Source of the DNA: Limnoglobus roseus
GTDB taxonomy: Bacteria; Planctomycetota; Planctomycetia; Gemmatales; Gemmataceae
Assembly: GCF_008254045.1 (NCBI RefSeq)
Contig: NZ_CP042425.1
Location: forward strand, 1,054,001 to 1,118,000
Length of the DNA stretch: 64,000 nt
Direction: 5' to 3'
Shown: positions 17,507 through 24,658 of the stretch, piece by piece
Numbering within the stretch: position 1 is the first letter of the stretch
How the letters are laid out: each line of letters opens with the position of its first letter
Notes under the pieces: generated by a model
Databases searched by the model: none
Seen by the model: the letters and a program-made list of their open reading frames with translations, nothing else
What the model was told of the DNA's origin: nothing
Program-made: the position numbers and the translations under genes

Positions 17507-17860
17507 TCACGCCGCCGTCGATGTCGTCGCGTGTTGGGCCAGCCATTGCAGCGGCTTCGGATCGCCTTCATAGGTCGCGTCGAGTGGGTGCCAGAGGGCC
17601 TGCTTCAACTTCGCCCGCATCGCCAGCACGTCGAGCTTCTCCTGCGTCCCCGGCGCGGCCGTCGTCGGGATGGCCGGCAGTGGGGCGTTGCCGTTGAAGT
17701 TGCCCTCGCCGCGGCGGGCGTACTTGCTCGTGCTCGGGAACTTGTCCTTGACGCCCGGCGTGTAGTAGCAGCTCCAGCACAGGCCGCGGGGCCGGTTCAC
17801 CTTCGCGCGACCACAGTTCCGACAGACCGCCGAGCCGACTTCCAGTTTCGAGCAGTTCAT
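17507..17860 (-). CDS. Small zinc-ribbon-like protein
   Basis: The start is ATG 17860 (117 aa). A cysteine cluster near the N-terminus (CRNCGRAKVNRPRGLCWSC, residues 13-31) forms a CxxC...CxxC zinc-ribbon-type motif. It is followed by a disordered region and a helical C-terminus (LDVLAMRAKLKQALWHPLD). Such small Gemmata proteins are likely DNA- or RNA-binding, but no family is recognised. It is 59 bp downstream of the next gene on the same strand and may share its transcript. Confidence 0.75.
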   Translation of the reverse strand: MNCSKLEVGSAVCRNCGRAKVNRPRGLCWSCYYTPGVKDKFPSTSKYARRGEGNFNGNAPLPAIPTTAAPGTQEKLDVLAMRAKLKQALWHPLDATYEGDPKPLQWLAQHATTSTAA

Positions 17861-17919
17861 GGCAATCTCCGAATGAAGGCGATGAATTATGAGGGTGGAA
17901 AGTTTGGGGGTGTTCCGGG

Positions 17920-18366
17920 TTACGCCGCCGCGATCTTCGCCCCGGCCGCGGTGTTGGACTTCGTGGCCGGCAGGTCGATCGGGATGCGTTCGGCCAGTGC
18001 GAGTTCGACTTCGGCCAGCAGTTCGCGGCGCATCTCGTCGCGGGGCGTGTCGTCGAACCAGTTGAGGAACCACCGGCAGGCGGCCGGTTCGCCGAGGCGG
18101 GCGTCGGCTTCGTAGCAGGCCTTCGCGAAGAACTCTTCGACCTGGCCGACGGTTTCGAGTTGATCGCCGTGCCACCCGCAGAAGCCGAGGGCACACGCCC
18201 CTTCGCACGGCCAATCTTGCACGCACATCAGCGGCGGCGGGGTGGTGGTGGACCCTTGTGTGAGTCGGGTGTCGTCCCCGCGGAGGGCGTCGCGGAGGGC
18301 CATGAGGCCGGTGGTGGAGAGGACCGGAACGAACCCTTCCCGCCAAACTTTGCGCCAGCTTTCCAT
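17920..18366 (-). CDS. Gemmata-type hypothetical protein with Cys-rich core
   Basis: The start is ATG 18366 with a perfect AGGAGG 6 nt upstream (148 aa). It begins MESWRKVWREGFVPVLSTTGL, followed by TQGSTTTPPPLMCVQDWPCEGACALGFCGWHG and a helical region ending in an Ala-rich tail. I recall close homologues in Gemmata but no function. The cysteines are in the pattern C-x5-C-x3-C-x4-C. It is upstream of the zinc-ribbon gene. Confidence 0.75.
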   Translation of the reverse strand: MESWRKVWREGFVPVLSTTGLMALRDALRGDDTRLTQGSTTTPPPLMCVQDWPCEGACALGFCGWHGDQLETVGQVEEFFAKACYEADARLGEPAACRWFLNWFDDTPRDEMRRELLAEVELALAERIPIDLPATKSNTAAGAKIAAA

Positions 18367-18757
18367 GATCGCCTCCTGGTATCGCTTGAAGCTCCCGCGT
18401 TCGGCCCGGCATCCGCACTGGACTCCGGTGGTTGGCCTCGCGTCGGCTGTCAACTCCTCATTAGTCTTGTCTGGTATTACTATACCTGTGTTCACTATTC
18501 CTTGCAACGGAAAATGGCCAACAAAACCACTTTTCTGACCTTTTTTGGGCCGTACTTTGAGGGCAGAGGGGTTTAACTAGACGTTTCTAGACAGATCGGG
18601 GCGTTGCCTCACAACCGTTCTAGACCGGGAGGTTTTGAGGCAACCGGGGGAGGTTTTGAGGCAGACTTCACCGCGGTCGCAAATCATTCGATTCACGTCT
18701 CGCTGTCAACAGCGGGTTCTTGTGGGCAGTCATCGCGTCGAGTAACTTAGATCGTTG
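18367..18757. other. 391-bp gene-free region with iteron-like repeats
   Basis: I see no coding frame I trust here. The left part is the divergent promoter region of the 18366 gene. The right part contains TCTAGA words and copies of the motif GGTTTTGAGGCA (see 18605-18663). It is AT-richer than the flanking DNA and marks the left edge of the accessory segment. Confidence 0.6.
18605..18663. repeat. Iteron-like GGTTTTGAGGCA repeats, left array
   Basis: Two direct copies of GGTTTTGAGGCA start at 18631 and 18652, exactly 21 bp (two helical turns) apart. One inverted near-copy (TGCCTCACAACC) lies at 18605-18616. TCTAGAC occurs at about 18582-18588 and 18619-18625, and CAGATCGGGGC sits at about 18592. 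The same modules recur in the right array at 22265-22404. Confidence 0.6.
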
Positions 18758-19225
18758 ATGAATTCGAGTCTGACGGATGGAGGGCGACGTGTGCATGTAG
18801 CGGGTAAGACGTGCGCGGTGTGCCAACAGTCAATTCGCGGCATCCTAGACGGGGAGTTTTGCAGTGCTTGTGCATGCCCAATACACTCGCGTTGTGTGCC
18901 CGTTCAGCCCCCCGCGGCGGACACGAATCATTGCAGGCGGTGTGGAGCAGCTTTAGCCATCGGAGCGGCGGTCCGTGCTTCCGCCGAAAAGACTGCAAAG
19001 ACAGTTCAACAGGGGTTCGGTCGGCAAGACCTGTTCACAGGGTTGGCGATTGTTCTGGCTGGTCTGATTTTCGTGGTTTGTTCTGGACAAGCCAGCGGTT
19101 GGGCAAGGATTTGGGTTCCGACCGGCGCTATCGGTTTGGGGCTGGCAATGATGCTAAGGGGGAAAACGCAACTGAAGGGGAAAGACCCCGATACCAAGGT
19201 TGATGACGTGACCGACCGTAAGTAA
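18758..19225 (+). CDS. Zinc-ribbon membrane protein
   Basis: The start is ATG 18758 (155 aa). Residues 18-64 hold a cysteine/histidine-rich finger (CAVCQQSI, FCSACACPIHSRC, CRRCG), likely two zinc-ribbon or RING-like treble-clef sites. Two transmembrane segments follow (about residues 93-110 and 117-133), then a hydrophilic tail. Such modules occur in membrane-tethered regulators. It belongs to the accessory segment and ends one base before the convergent transposase stop. No close family is recognised. Confidence 0.6.
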   Translation: MNSSLTDGGRRVHVAGKTCAVCQQSIRGILDGEFCSACACPIHSRCVPVQPPAADTNHCRRCGAALAIGAAVRASAEKTAKTVQQGFGRQDLFTGLAIVLAGLIFVVCSGQASGWARIWVPTGAIGLGLAMMLRGKTQLKGKDPDTKVDDVTDRK

Positions 19226-19226
19226 T

Positions 19227-20483
19227 TCACACCCCCGGGAACTTGATGATCCGCGGTTCATCGGCTTCCGGCACCTCCCCGCCGAACTCAACCGCCAAGC
19301 CGAGCGTGAACATCTCGTGAATGCACACGACGACGTTGTGGCACAGGATTTTCGCCAACACTTCGTTCGTCATCGCCACGTCCGTTTTGCTCCGGACGTG
19401 GTCCCGGAACTTCGCCTTCACCATCGAGAACGTGCTCTCGACGTTGCTGCGAAGATGGTAGTGCCGACAGAACTCGTCCCGGTTCAGGTTGAACTCGTGG
19501 AAGAGTCTTCGCCACGTCTCGCCGTTCTTGTTCGCCACCGCGTTTGTCTTGAACGGGATGTACGGCACGCCGCCCAATCCCTCGACCTGTTCCAGATTCT
19601 TCCGCGAGATGTACGCCTTGTCCGCGGACACTTCCTTGACCGTGAAGTTCTTCGCCGTCGCGTCCACGAGCGGGGCGAAGTGCTGGCTGTCGTGTTCGTC
19701 CCCGATGGCGACCGCGGTGACGATGTTCGTCTGAACCCCGGTGATGATGTGGCACTTCACCCACTCGGCCTTGTTCCGGGTCGTGCCGTACTTCTGGTCG
19801 TACCACTTCTCAAACCGGGACGTGCCGAACCCGGACGAATCGACGGCGAACTTCGTCTCGATGGACGCGAGCGGGATGCTGCTCTGTTCGATGAGGCTCA
19901 TCAGGATCGGCGTCGTGGCCGCGTCCTCGAAGACGCGGAACACGGAGTTGTAGTGCGGTGCTTGGCCGATGTGCCCGCGCTCTCTCGCGTCTTGCAAGTC
20001 GCAGGTGAACCGCCGACCGCTCACTGTGGAGTAGACCTTGTAAGCGGCCGAGAACAGGGCGTCGGCGAGCGGAATAGACGGGCGACCGCCCTTCGGGGAC
20101 GCGGCCGGCTCTTCAACCGTGCGGCACAGGTCGGAGAGGAGTTCACAGAACAGTCTCTTCTCGTTCGTCTGGGCCTTGTTGTAGTTCGGCCAGTCCTGCT
20201 TGCTGCTCGGCTTCTTCGGCAGTTCAGCGTTCGCGTAGGCGTCGTGGAACGCTTGCTTCTGCGGCTGCGTGGCCCGGTTCATGTCCTTGACGGTCTGAAC
20301 CGCGTAAATGTGCTTACACGGCTTGCGGTGGAGTTCGTAGTCCTCGCAGGTGCAGGTGGTGGCGTCGGCGTCGATCTTGTACAGGCCGCGCGTGGATTGG
20401 GACGGCACGAGCCAGAACTTCCCGGTCCACTCGACCTTCGTCTGGAACGCCATCTCCAAACCTTTGACTTCGCGGGAGTTCAT
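19227..20483 (-). CDS. DDE transposase with N-terminal SWIM zinc finger
   Basis: The 418-aa protein (ATG 20483) has an N-terminal SWIM finger (C44-T-C46 ... C56-K-H58) and a DDE catalytic core with likely acidic residues D215, D288 and E349. The context (AVDSSGFG, SADKAYISRKN, RSNVESTFSMVKAKF) is that of IS4/IS5-like transposases. The reading frame is intact. No terminal inverted repeats are seen next to it. The neighbouring convergent gene ends 1 nt away, leaving no room for an IS end on that side. It may be a domesticated or orphan transposase. Confidence 0.85.
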   Translation of the reverse strand: MNSREVKGLEMAFQTKVEWTGKFWLVPSQSTRGLYKIDADATTCTCEDYELHRKPCKHIYAVQTVKDMNRATQPQKQAFHDAYANAELPKKPSSKQDWPNYNKAQTNEKRLFCELLSDLCRTVEEPAASPKGGRPSIPLADALFSAAYKVYSTVSGRRFTCDLQDARERGHIGQAPHYNSVFRVFEDAATTPILMSLIEQSSIPLASIETKFAVDSSGFGTSRFEKWYDQKYGTTRNKAEWVKCHIITGVQTNIVTAVAIGDEHDSQHFAPLVDATAKNFTVKEVSADKAYISRKNLEQVEGLGGVPYIPFKTNAVANKNGETWRRLFHEFNLNRDEFCRHYHLRSNVESTFSMVKAKFRDHVRSKTDVAMTNEVLAKILCHNVVVCIHEMFTLGLAVEFGGEVPEADEPRIIKFPGV

Positions 20484-20523
20484 ATCGGTGCCTCGCGTGG
20501 GGGACACCGATACTTGATTTACG

Positions 20524-20580
20524 TTGCCTTTTTGTGACCACAATTAATAGAAAGGGGATTGTTTTCTTTGCCTTTTTGTG
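20524..20580. promoter_or_regulatory. Direct repeats TTGCCTTTTTGTG in a divergent promoter region
   Basis: Two identical 13-bp repeats lie at 20524-20536 and 20568-20580, start to start 44 bp (about four helical turns). They are between the divergent transposase and ribbon-helix-helix genes. They are plausible operators of the ribbon-helix-helix protein encoded 15 bp downstream. This is inference from position and symmetry. Confidence 0.5.
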
Positions 20581-20594
20581 GGTACACTTATTCC

Positions 20595-20786
20595 ATGCGA
20601 GGACGACCCAAGAAATCGGACGACGAACGGCGTGACGTTGTGCTGCGTATCCGGTTGACGGCCGAAGAACGCCAAGCCATCGAAGACGCATCGTCTGGCG
20701 TGGCTCTCGACGCTTCCGCGTGGGCGCGGATGATCTTGCTCGCGGAAGCCAAAGGAAATCGTGGCAGCGAGAGGAGCAAGAAATAA
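20595..20786 (+). CDS. Ribbon-helix-helix (CopG/MobC-like) DNA-binding protein
   Basis: The start is ATG 20595 (63 aa). The N-terminal MRGRPKKSDDERRDVVLRIRLTAEERQAI is a typical ribbon-helix-helix strand and helix, followed by ASAWARMILLAEA. Similar small proteins are transcriptional autorepressors or relaxosome accessory factors of mobile elements. It is divergent from the transposase, and two 13-bp repeats lie upstream. Longer versions starting at a TTG at 20559 are unlikely because they would translate the operator. Confidence 0.72.
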   Translation: MRGRPKKSDDERRDVVLRIRLTAEERQAIEDASSGVALDASAWARMILLAEAKGNRGSERSKK

Positions 20787-20789
20787 GAC

Positions 20790-20814
20790 GGGGCGCGGGA
20801 TGATCCCGCGCCCC
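20790..20814. terminator. Hairpin after the ribbon-helix-helix gene
   Basis: An 11-bp perfect stem (GGGGCGCGGGA / TCCCGCGCCCC, 20790-20800 with 20804-20814) has a 3-nt loop, 3 nt after the stop codon. There is no T tract on either side. It sits between convergent genes and may act in both directions. Confidence 0.55.
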
Positions 20815-20829
20815 TGAGGGTTATCAGGT

Positions 20830-20970
20830 CTACCGGCCCTTACCGAACGGCCACGCTCGGTAACCGTAGTCAGAAGCCCGCATCAGCTTCTTTGTTCGAT
20901 AGTGCACGTACTCGGTGATGAACCGAATTCCGTCACTAGGGGACTTGCCGTCGTTCCACTTGTCGGACAT
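20830..20970 (-). CDS. Small ORF, 46 aa, unknown function
   Basis: This complete minus-strand reading frame runs from ATG 20970 to a TAG at 20830-20832 and encodes MSDKWNDGKSPSDGIRFITEY and so on. The product is hydrophilic with an aromatic/basic C-terminus (RASDYGYRAWPFGKGR). Amino-acid use looks protein-like, and the gene sits between a hairpin and AT-rich upstream DNA. I recall similar tiny proteins on integrated elements but cannot name a family. A shadow frame on the plus strand (20915-21226) overlaps it and looks less real. Confidence 0.55.
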   Translation of the reverse strand: MSDKWNDGKSPSDGIRFITEYVHYRTKKLMRASDYGYRAWPFGKGR

Positions 20971-21206
20971 AATTCACCGTGATTTTGATTTAGTAAGTGC
21001 GTGTAAGCACCTCACGCTTCCACGCGATGGGTTTTCGCGAACGCCGATTCCACCGAATGCGTCTGTCAACGCACCGGAGGGCGGCGTTTCTTCTTTCGTG
21101 AGCAGCGTGGACGGGTTGGCGGTGGACGTGGTAAAATACGCACGAACACCTTTCGCACGTGAACAATCACGTGGTTCTCCTGGCGGGGAACATCGCAAAG
21201 GTTTCA

Positions 21207-21239
21207 GGGGCCGGGCGTGCTCGTAACACGTCCGGCCCC
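21207..21239 (-). terminator. Hairpin downstream of the coiled-coil/winged-helix gene
   Basis: A 13-bp stem with one G-U pair (GGGGCCGGGCGTG, 21207-21219, with 21227-21239) lies 10 nt after the stop of the minus-strand gene at 21249. The T tract is weak. It probably acts as a transcript end or 3' stabilising hairpin. Confidence 0.55.
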
Positions 21240-21248
21240 ACTATCTAG

Positions 21249-21854
21249 CTATTCACCATCGTGAGGCTTTTCTTTAGCTTCCACCGTGAGCATCGGATCG
21301 TTCATCGTAAGCAGATCGTTGGCGATGCCTGCCAATCGCGATTGCCGCTCTAACAAGTCCCAATGACCTCGTCCAACCTTCGTAAATCGTTGTTTGCGGG
21401 AATAGAGCAGCGAGTAAATCCGCTTCTCCAGTGCCCGGTCATCATCGTCGCCGTTGTAGCCCTCGACGATCGCCCTAGCTACATGCAGAGCCTGTACTGG
21501 ATGTTTGAGTGTAAGAATGAGGTTAGCCGCCGCCTTTTCGATATCATCGGGCGTTATTTGCGGCCACGTCGTAAGTGGTAGGCAAGGTTGAGTGGCTACA
21601 CCGAGGTTGCGAACGGGTGGCGAAATTGAAGAAGGGTTGTCGGATTGCGAAAGGTAGGCTTCAAGTCGTGTGAGGTTTTCGATCACTCGTTGGGAATCTT
21701 CAATCTTGGCCCGAAATCCTTTGATGGACTCTTGTTCAGACGATATTTTACCGCGAACGTCTTCCAGTATGCGAAGGCGGTCTAGGTCTTCAAGCATTTT
21801 GAGAATACCTCCCTCTTGAGGCGAATTTACAGTTACGCTATCAATCCTATCCAT
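21249..21854 (-). CDS. Coiled-coil protein with C-terminal winged-helix-like domain
   Basis: The start is ATG 21854 (201 aa). Residues 15-75 are a coiled coil (EDLDRLRILEDVRGKISSEQ, then ESIKGFRAKIEDSQRVIENL). The C-terminal part (HPVQALHVARAIVEGYNGDD, then YSLLYSRKQRFTKVGRGHWDL) resembles a HARE-type or similar winged helix. The same kind of protein occurs next to restriction or mobile elements in other bacteria. The gene is AT-richer than the surrounding genome, in keeping with horizontal origin. Function is unknown. Confidence 0.6.
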   Translation of the reverse strand: MDRIDSVTVNSPQEGGILKMLEDLDRLRILEDVRGKISSEQESIKGFRAKIEDSQRVIENLTRLEAYLSQSDNPSSISPPVRNLGVATQPCLPLTTWPQITPDDIEKAAANLILTLKHPVQALHVARAIVEGYNGDDDDRALEKRIYSLLYSRKQRFTKVGRGHWDLLERQSRLAGIANDLLTMNDPMLTVEAKEKPHDGE

Positions 21855-22476
21855 TACGACGCTATTGCGCCAGATTTTGTTCCAATCCTGCGAGAATATT
21901 TGCAAAGATCAGCCCGACCTTTCCCTACTCCTTCTTCGTGAGTTGCCAGATATGGCGCAAGAAATGGGAATAAAAATAGGATATTCGCTGACTTTCAAAG
22001 GCTTTTCTCGAATGCCAGAGATAGACTGACACCGCTTCACCTACGAGGCAAATTCACAAATGACTACGCTTATTTTGGAAATTTGGCCCATGTGCATTTG
22101 GATGCTAAATTGACTGGACACTTACATTTTCAGAACACAACTTTGACTTGCCAAGTTATCTACGATAATCGTTGGTTCAAATCGGTGGCCCATGAAGGGG
22201 TTGATGCTTCACTCTTCTGTTACGGGTGAATTTGCTCTGAGTAACTTCGGCAGATCACTCAATGGGTTTTGAGGCAGCCCATCCCGGTTTTGGGGCAAAC
22301 CGCCCGTCTAGATCGGTTTAGAGGCAACACCACAGATCGGGGCTTTGCACTTTTACTCTTCTAGACGCCGATTAAAGGGGCAGGTCGTGGAATAAAAGGG
22401 CAGGCCCTCATCTTCTCGACGGCTGACTCGTTTTCGCGACCGGAGTCGGTTATCATCGCCGTAAGGAGGGTAGGCG
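21855..22476. other. 622-bp region without a clear gene
   Basis: This is AT-rich DNA upstream of the coiled-coil gene. One open frame with protein-like composition runs from about 21942 to a TGA at 22227-22229 on the plus strand (95 codons, for example LTCQVIYDNRWFKSVAHEG). It has no ATG, so it may be a decayed gene. The right half holds the second iteron-like array (22265-22404). Confidence 0.5.
22265..22404. repeat. Iteron-like repeats, right array
   Basis: Copies and variants of the motif include GGTTTTGAGGCA (22265), GGTTTTGGGGCA (22286, 21 bp on) and GGTTTAGAGGCA (22315). AAAGGGGCAGG (22374) and AAAAGGGCAGG (22394, 20 bp on) follow. TCTAGA words and CAGATCGGGGC (about 22333) are also shared with the array at 18605-18663. 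They could be binding sites for a regulator or replication-type protein. Confidence 0.55.
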
Positions 22477-23295
22477 ATGACGGAGGAGCAGTGGCTTGCG
22501 TGGCGTGACCCCCATGCCCTCATTCAGTCCATCCCGTACCAAGCGAACAATTTCAAGGCGTTAGGCTTTACTGACCGGCGGTTCCGACTGTTTGCGGTCG
22601 GCTGCGTCCGGCGGGTACGGCGTTTGTGTACTCACCCTCTGGTTCCAATCGCCGTGGATGCCGTCGAGCGGTTCGTGGACGCGCGGACCAACGAGGACCG
22701 CCAGCGACTCAAAGTCGTCAGGGGGAAAGTCTTTGCGAACGATGCGTGGTTGAGGACGGTTGAGGGTCGGCTTGCCCGTGCCGTGGTCGGCAAGGAAGGT
22801 CGGCATTCAGCGGTTGAGACGTCGTGGTATGCCGGCTACCTTGTGGGCGGGGTTTCAGTGCAATCGGAAGACGAGCGAGAAGAACAAGGGCCTTTGCTCC
22901 GCGACATCTTCGGCAATCCGTTCCGCCCCGTTGCCTTCACACCGTCGTGGCTTACCCCGACCGCCGTCGGCCTCGCGGAAGGCATCTACGCCGACTGTGC
23001 CTTCGACCGGCTGCCGATCCTCGCCGACGCCCTACAAGACGCCGGGTGCGAGGACGCCGAAGTGTTGGGGCACTGCCGCAGCGACGGGCCGCACGTCCGC
23101 GGGTGCTGGGTCGTGGATGGAGTGTTGGGAAGAGATGAAAGAAGCGGCGGGGCCAAGCCCCGCCGCCGGTCGGCTTACTTCACCAGGTACTCGAACTTCT
23201 CGCGGAACTGGTCGGGCGTGAGTTTCACCGTGTCGGCCAGCTTCTTCAGCTTGGCCGGGTCGGAGAAGTCGGTCGCTTCCAGACGGATCATGTAG
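22477..23295 (+). CDS. Gemmata-type hypothetical protein with aberrant C-terminus
   Basis: The ORF is 272 aa. Residues 1 to about 215 match a family I know from Gemmataceae: MTEEQWLAWRDP start, RRFRLFAVGCVRR, GNPFRPVAFTPSWLTPTAV, ADCAFDRLPILADALQDAGC and HVRGCWVVDGVLG. Members normally end with a short GK(R/E) tail after VLG. Here the frame instead runs through the terminator hairpin and about 120 nt antisense into the pfk gene. One missing A near 23132 would restore VLGKR-stop. The last ~45 residues are therefore probably not native. The start ATG 22477 has GGAGG about 10 nt upstream. Confidence 0.7.
   Translation: MTEEQWLAWRDPHALIQSIPYQANNFKALGFTDRRFRLFAVGCVRRVRRLCTHPLVPIAVDAVERFVDARTNEDRQRLKVVRGKVFANDAWLRTVEGRLARAVVGKEGRHSAVETSWYAGYLVGGVSVQSEDEREEQGPLLRDIFGNPFRPVAFTPSWLTPTAVGLAEGIYADCAFDRLPILADALQDAGCEDAEVLGHCRSDGPHVRGCWVVDGVLGRDERSGGAKPRRRSAYFTRYSNFSRNWSGVSFTVSASFFSLAGSEKSVASRRIM
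23144..23166 (-). terminator. Terminator of the phosphofructokinase gene
   Basis: A perfect 10-bp stem (GCGGCGGGGC, 23144-23153, with 23157-23166) has a 3-nt loop, 9 nt after the pfk stop codon. On the minus strand it is followed by TTCTTTC. It is shared with the end of the convergent gene. Confidence 0.75.
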
Positions 23296-24467
23296 CGGCG
23301 GGCGCACTCGTAATTCTCGCTGTCCACGTCCACCAACCGGGCCCGCATCCGCGACGTGGCCGGGTCGATCATGTCGTCGAACTTCAACGGCACCATCTTG
23401 CCGCCGACGAAGCTCACGATGGCCCCGTACTCGGCCGAATCCTTCGACATCAGGAACTTCACCGCCCCGTAGCCGAGGTTCCGCGTGTACTCGGCGTCGA
23501 ACGGGATCGGGTCCGCACACCGCAGCTCGTACCCCATGTCCTTGTCGATGATTGTCACCTTCAAGCCGAGGTCCTTGAGCCGCTTGCCGACGCGGTTCTT
23601 GACCAGCCGGCCGAACTCGATCTCGCCGAGCCGCAGGTGGCCGTGGTCGTCCCGCTCGACTTCGCCGTAGCGGTTCAGGTCGTCGCCGAGGGCCGTCTTC
23701 AGACCGTCCTCGCCGATGTTTTCCAGCAAGCCTTCGGACAAGATCGCGAGGCCGTACTTCTTACCCTGCGCCCGCCGCTTAATCATCGCCCCGATGACGA
23801 GGTCGCAGACGTGGTCGAGGGTGATCTTCTTCTTGGTGCCGAATTCCTCGGAGATGATCGTGATGGCCGACGCCGACGCCTTGCCGATGCCGAGCGCGAG
23901 GTGCCCGGCCGCCCGGCCCATGCTGATGATGATGTACCACCGGCCGGTCGTCTTCGCGTCCTCGTGCAGACTCCGGGCGAGGCCGACGCCGATGTGCCGG
24001 GCGGTTTCGAAGCCGAACGTCGGGATGCCCGGGGGCAGCGGCAGGTCATTGTCGATCGTCTTCGGCACGTGGGCACACTTGATCTTGCCGCCGGCCCGCT
24101 TGTAGACCTGGCTACCGCTGAACGCGGTGTCGTCGCCGCCGACGGTGACGAGGTAGCCGACGCCCATCTTCTCGAACGACGCGAGGACGTTGGCCATGTC
24201 CGCGTCTTTCTTCGCCGGGTTCGTCCGGGCGGTGCCGAGCATCGACCCGCCGCGGGTGTAGAACTGGGCCACTTCGCCGATCGACAGCGGCTTGACGCGG
24301 CTAGTGTCGCCGTTGATGAGGTCCGAAAACCCGTCGCGAACGCCGTACACGTCGAGGCCCTGGTTGATCGCCTCGATGGTGACGGACGAGATGACGCCGT
24401 TAATGCCAGGGGCCGGGCCGCCGCCGACCACGATTGCCAGCCGACCACGGGACGTGGTGTTACTCAT
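23175..24467 (-). CDS. 6-phosphofructokinase, pyrophosphate-dependent type
   Basis: ATG 24467 gives 430 aa. The phosphofructokinase fold is clear: IVVGGGPAPGINGVI at the N-terminus, GGDD (110-113) and PKTIDND (135-141). Aspartate rather than glycine after GGD, together with the lysine in PKTIDND, marks the PPi-dependent branch (fructose-6-phosphate + PPi to fructose-1,6-bisphosphate + Pi, reversible). FGFETARHIGVGLARSL is also family-typical. It acts in glycolysis/gluconeogenesis in the cytosol. Its 3' end overlaps the extended plus-strand ORF by about 120 nt. Confidence 0.93.
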   Translation of the reverse strand: MSNTTSRGRLAIVVGGGPAPGINGVISSVTIEAINQGLDVYGVRDGFSDLINGDTSRVKPLSIGEVAQFYTRGGSMLGTARTNPAKKDADMANVLASFEKMGVGYLVTVGGDDTAFSGSQVYKRAGGKIKCAHVPKTIDNDLPLPPGIPTFGFETARHIGVGLARSLHEDAKTTGRWYIIISMGRAAGHLALGIGKASASAITIISEEFGTKKKITLDHVCDLVIGAMIKRRAQGKKYGLAILSEGLLENIGEDGLKTALGDDLNRYGEVERDDHGHLRLGEIEFGRLVKNRVGKRLKDLGLKVTIIDKDMGYELRCADPIPFDAEYTRNLGYGAVKFLMSKDSAEYGAIVSFVGGKMVPLKFDDMIDPATSRMRARLVDVDSENYECARRYMIRLEATDFSDPAKLKKLADTVKLTPDQFREKFEYLVK

Positions 24468-24658
24468 GAAGTCATTGCCTCGAAGAACAGGCGAGCGGAA
24501 TGCATCTAGAAAGTTTCGAGTTCCGGCGGCGAAATTCAAGGGTTGGCAAGCCCGCCTCAGGGGCTACAGCATGGGTTCCCCGCCCTATCTTCCGCGGTGG
24601 TCTTGTGTTCGAACATTCCGGCACCGCTATAACAGTCCCACTTCCCCGGAGACATCTC

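Noticed and set aside
20915..21226. 103-codon plus-strand frame
   Set aside because: Overlaps the better 46-aa frame on the other strand, has no ribosome site and unconvincing composition.
24541..24600. Possible inverted repeat before the sulfatase gene
   Set aside because: GGGTTGGCAAGCCC and GCATGGGTTCCC share words but do not form consistent arms, so I could not support a repeat.
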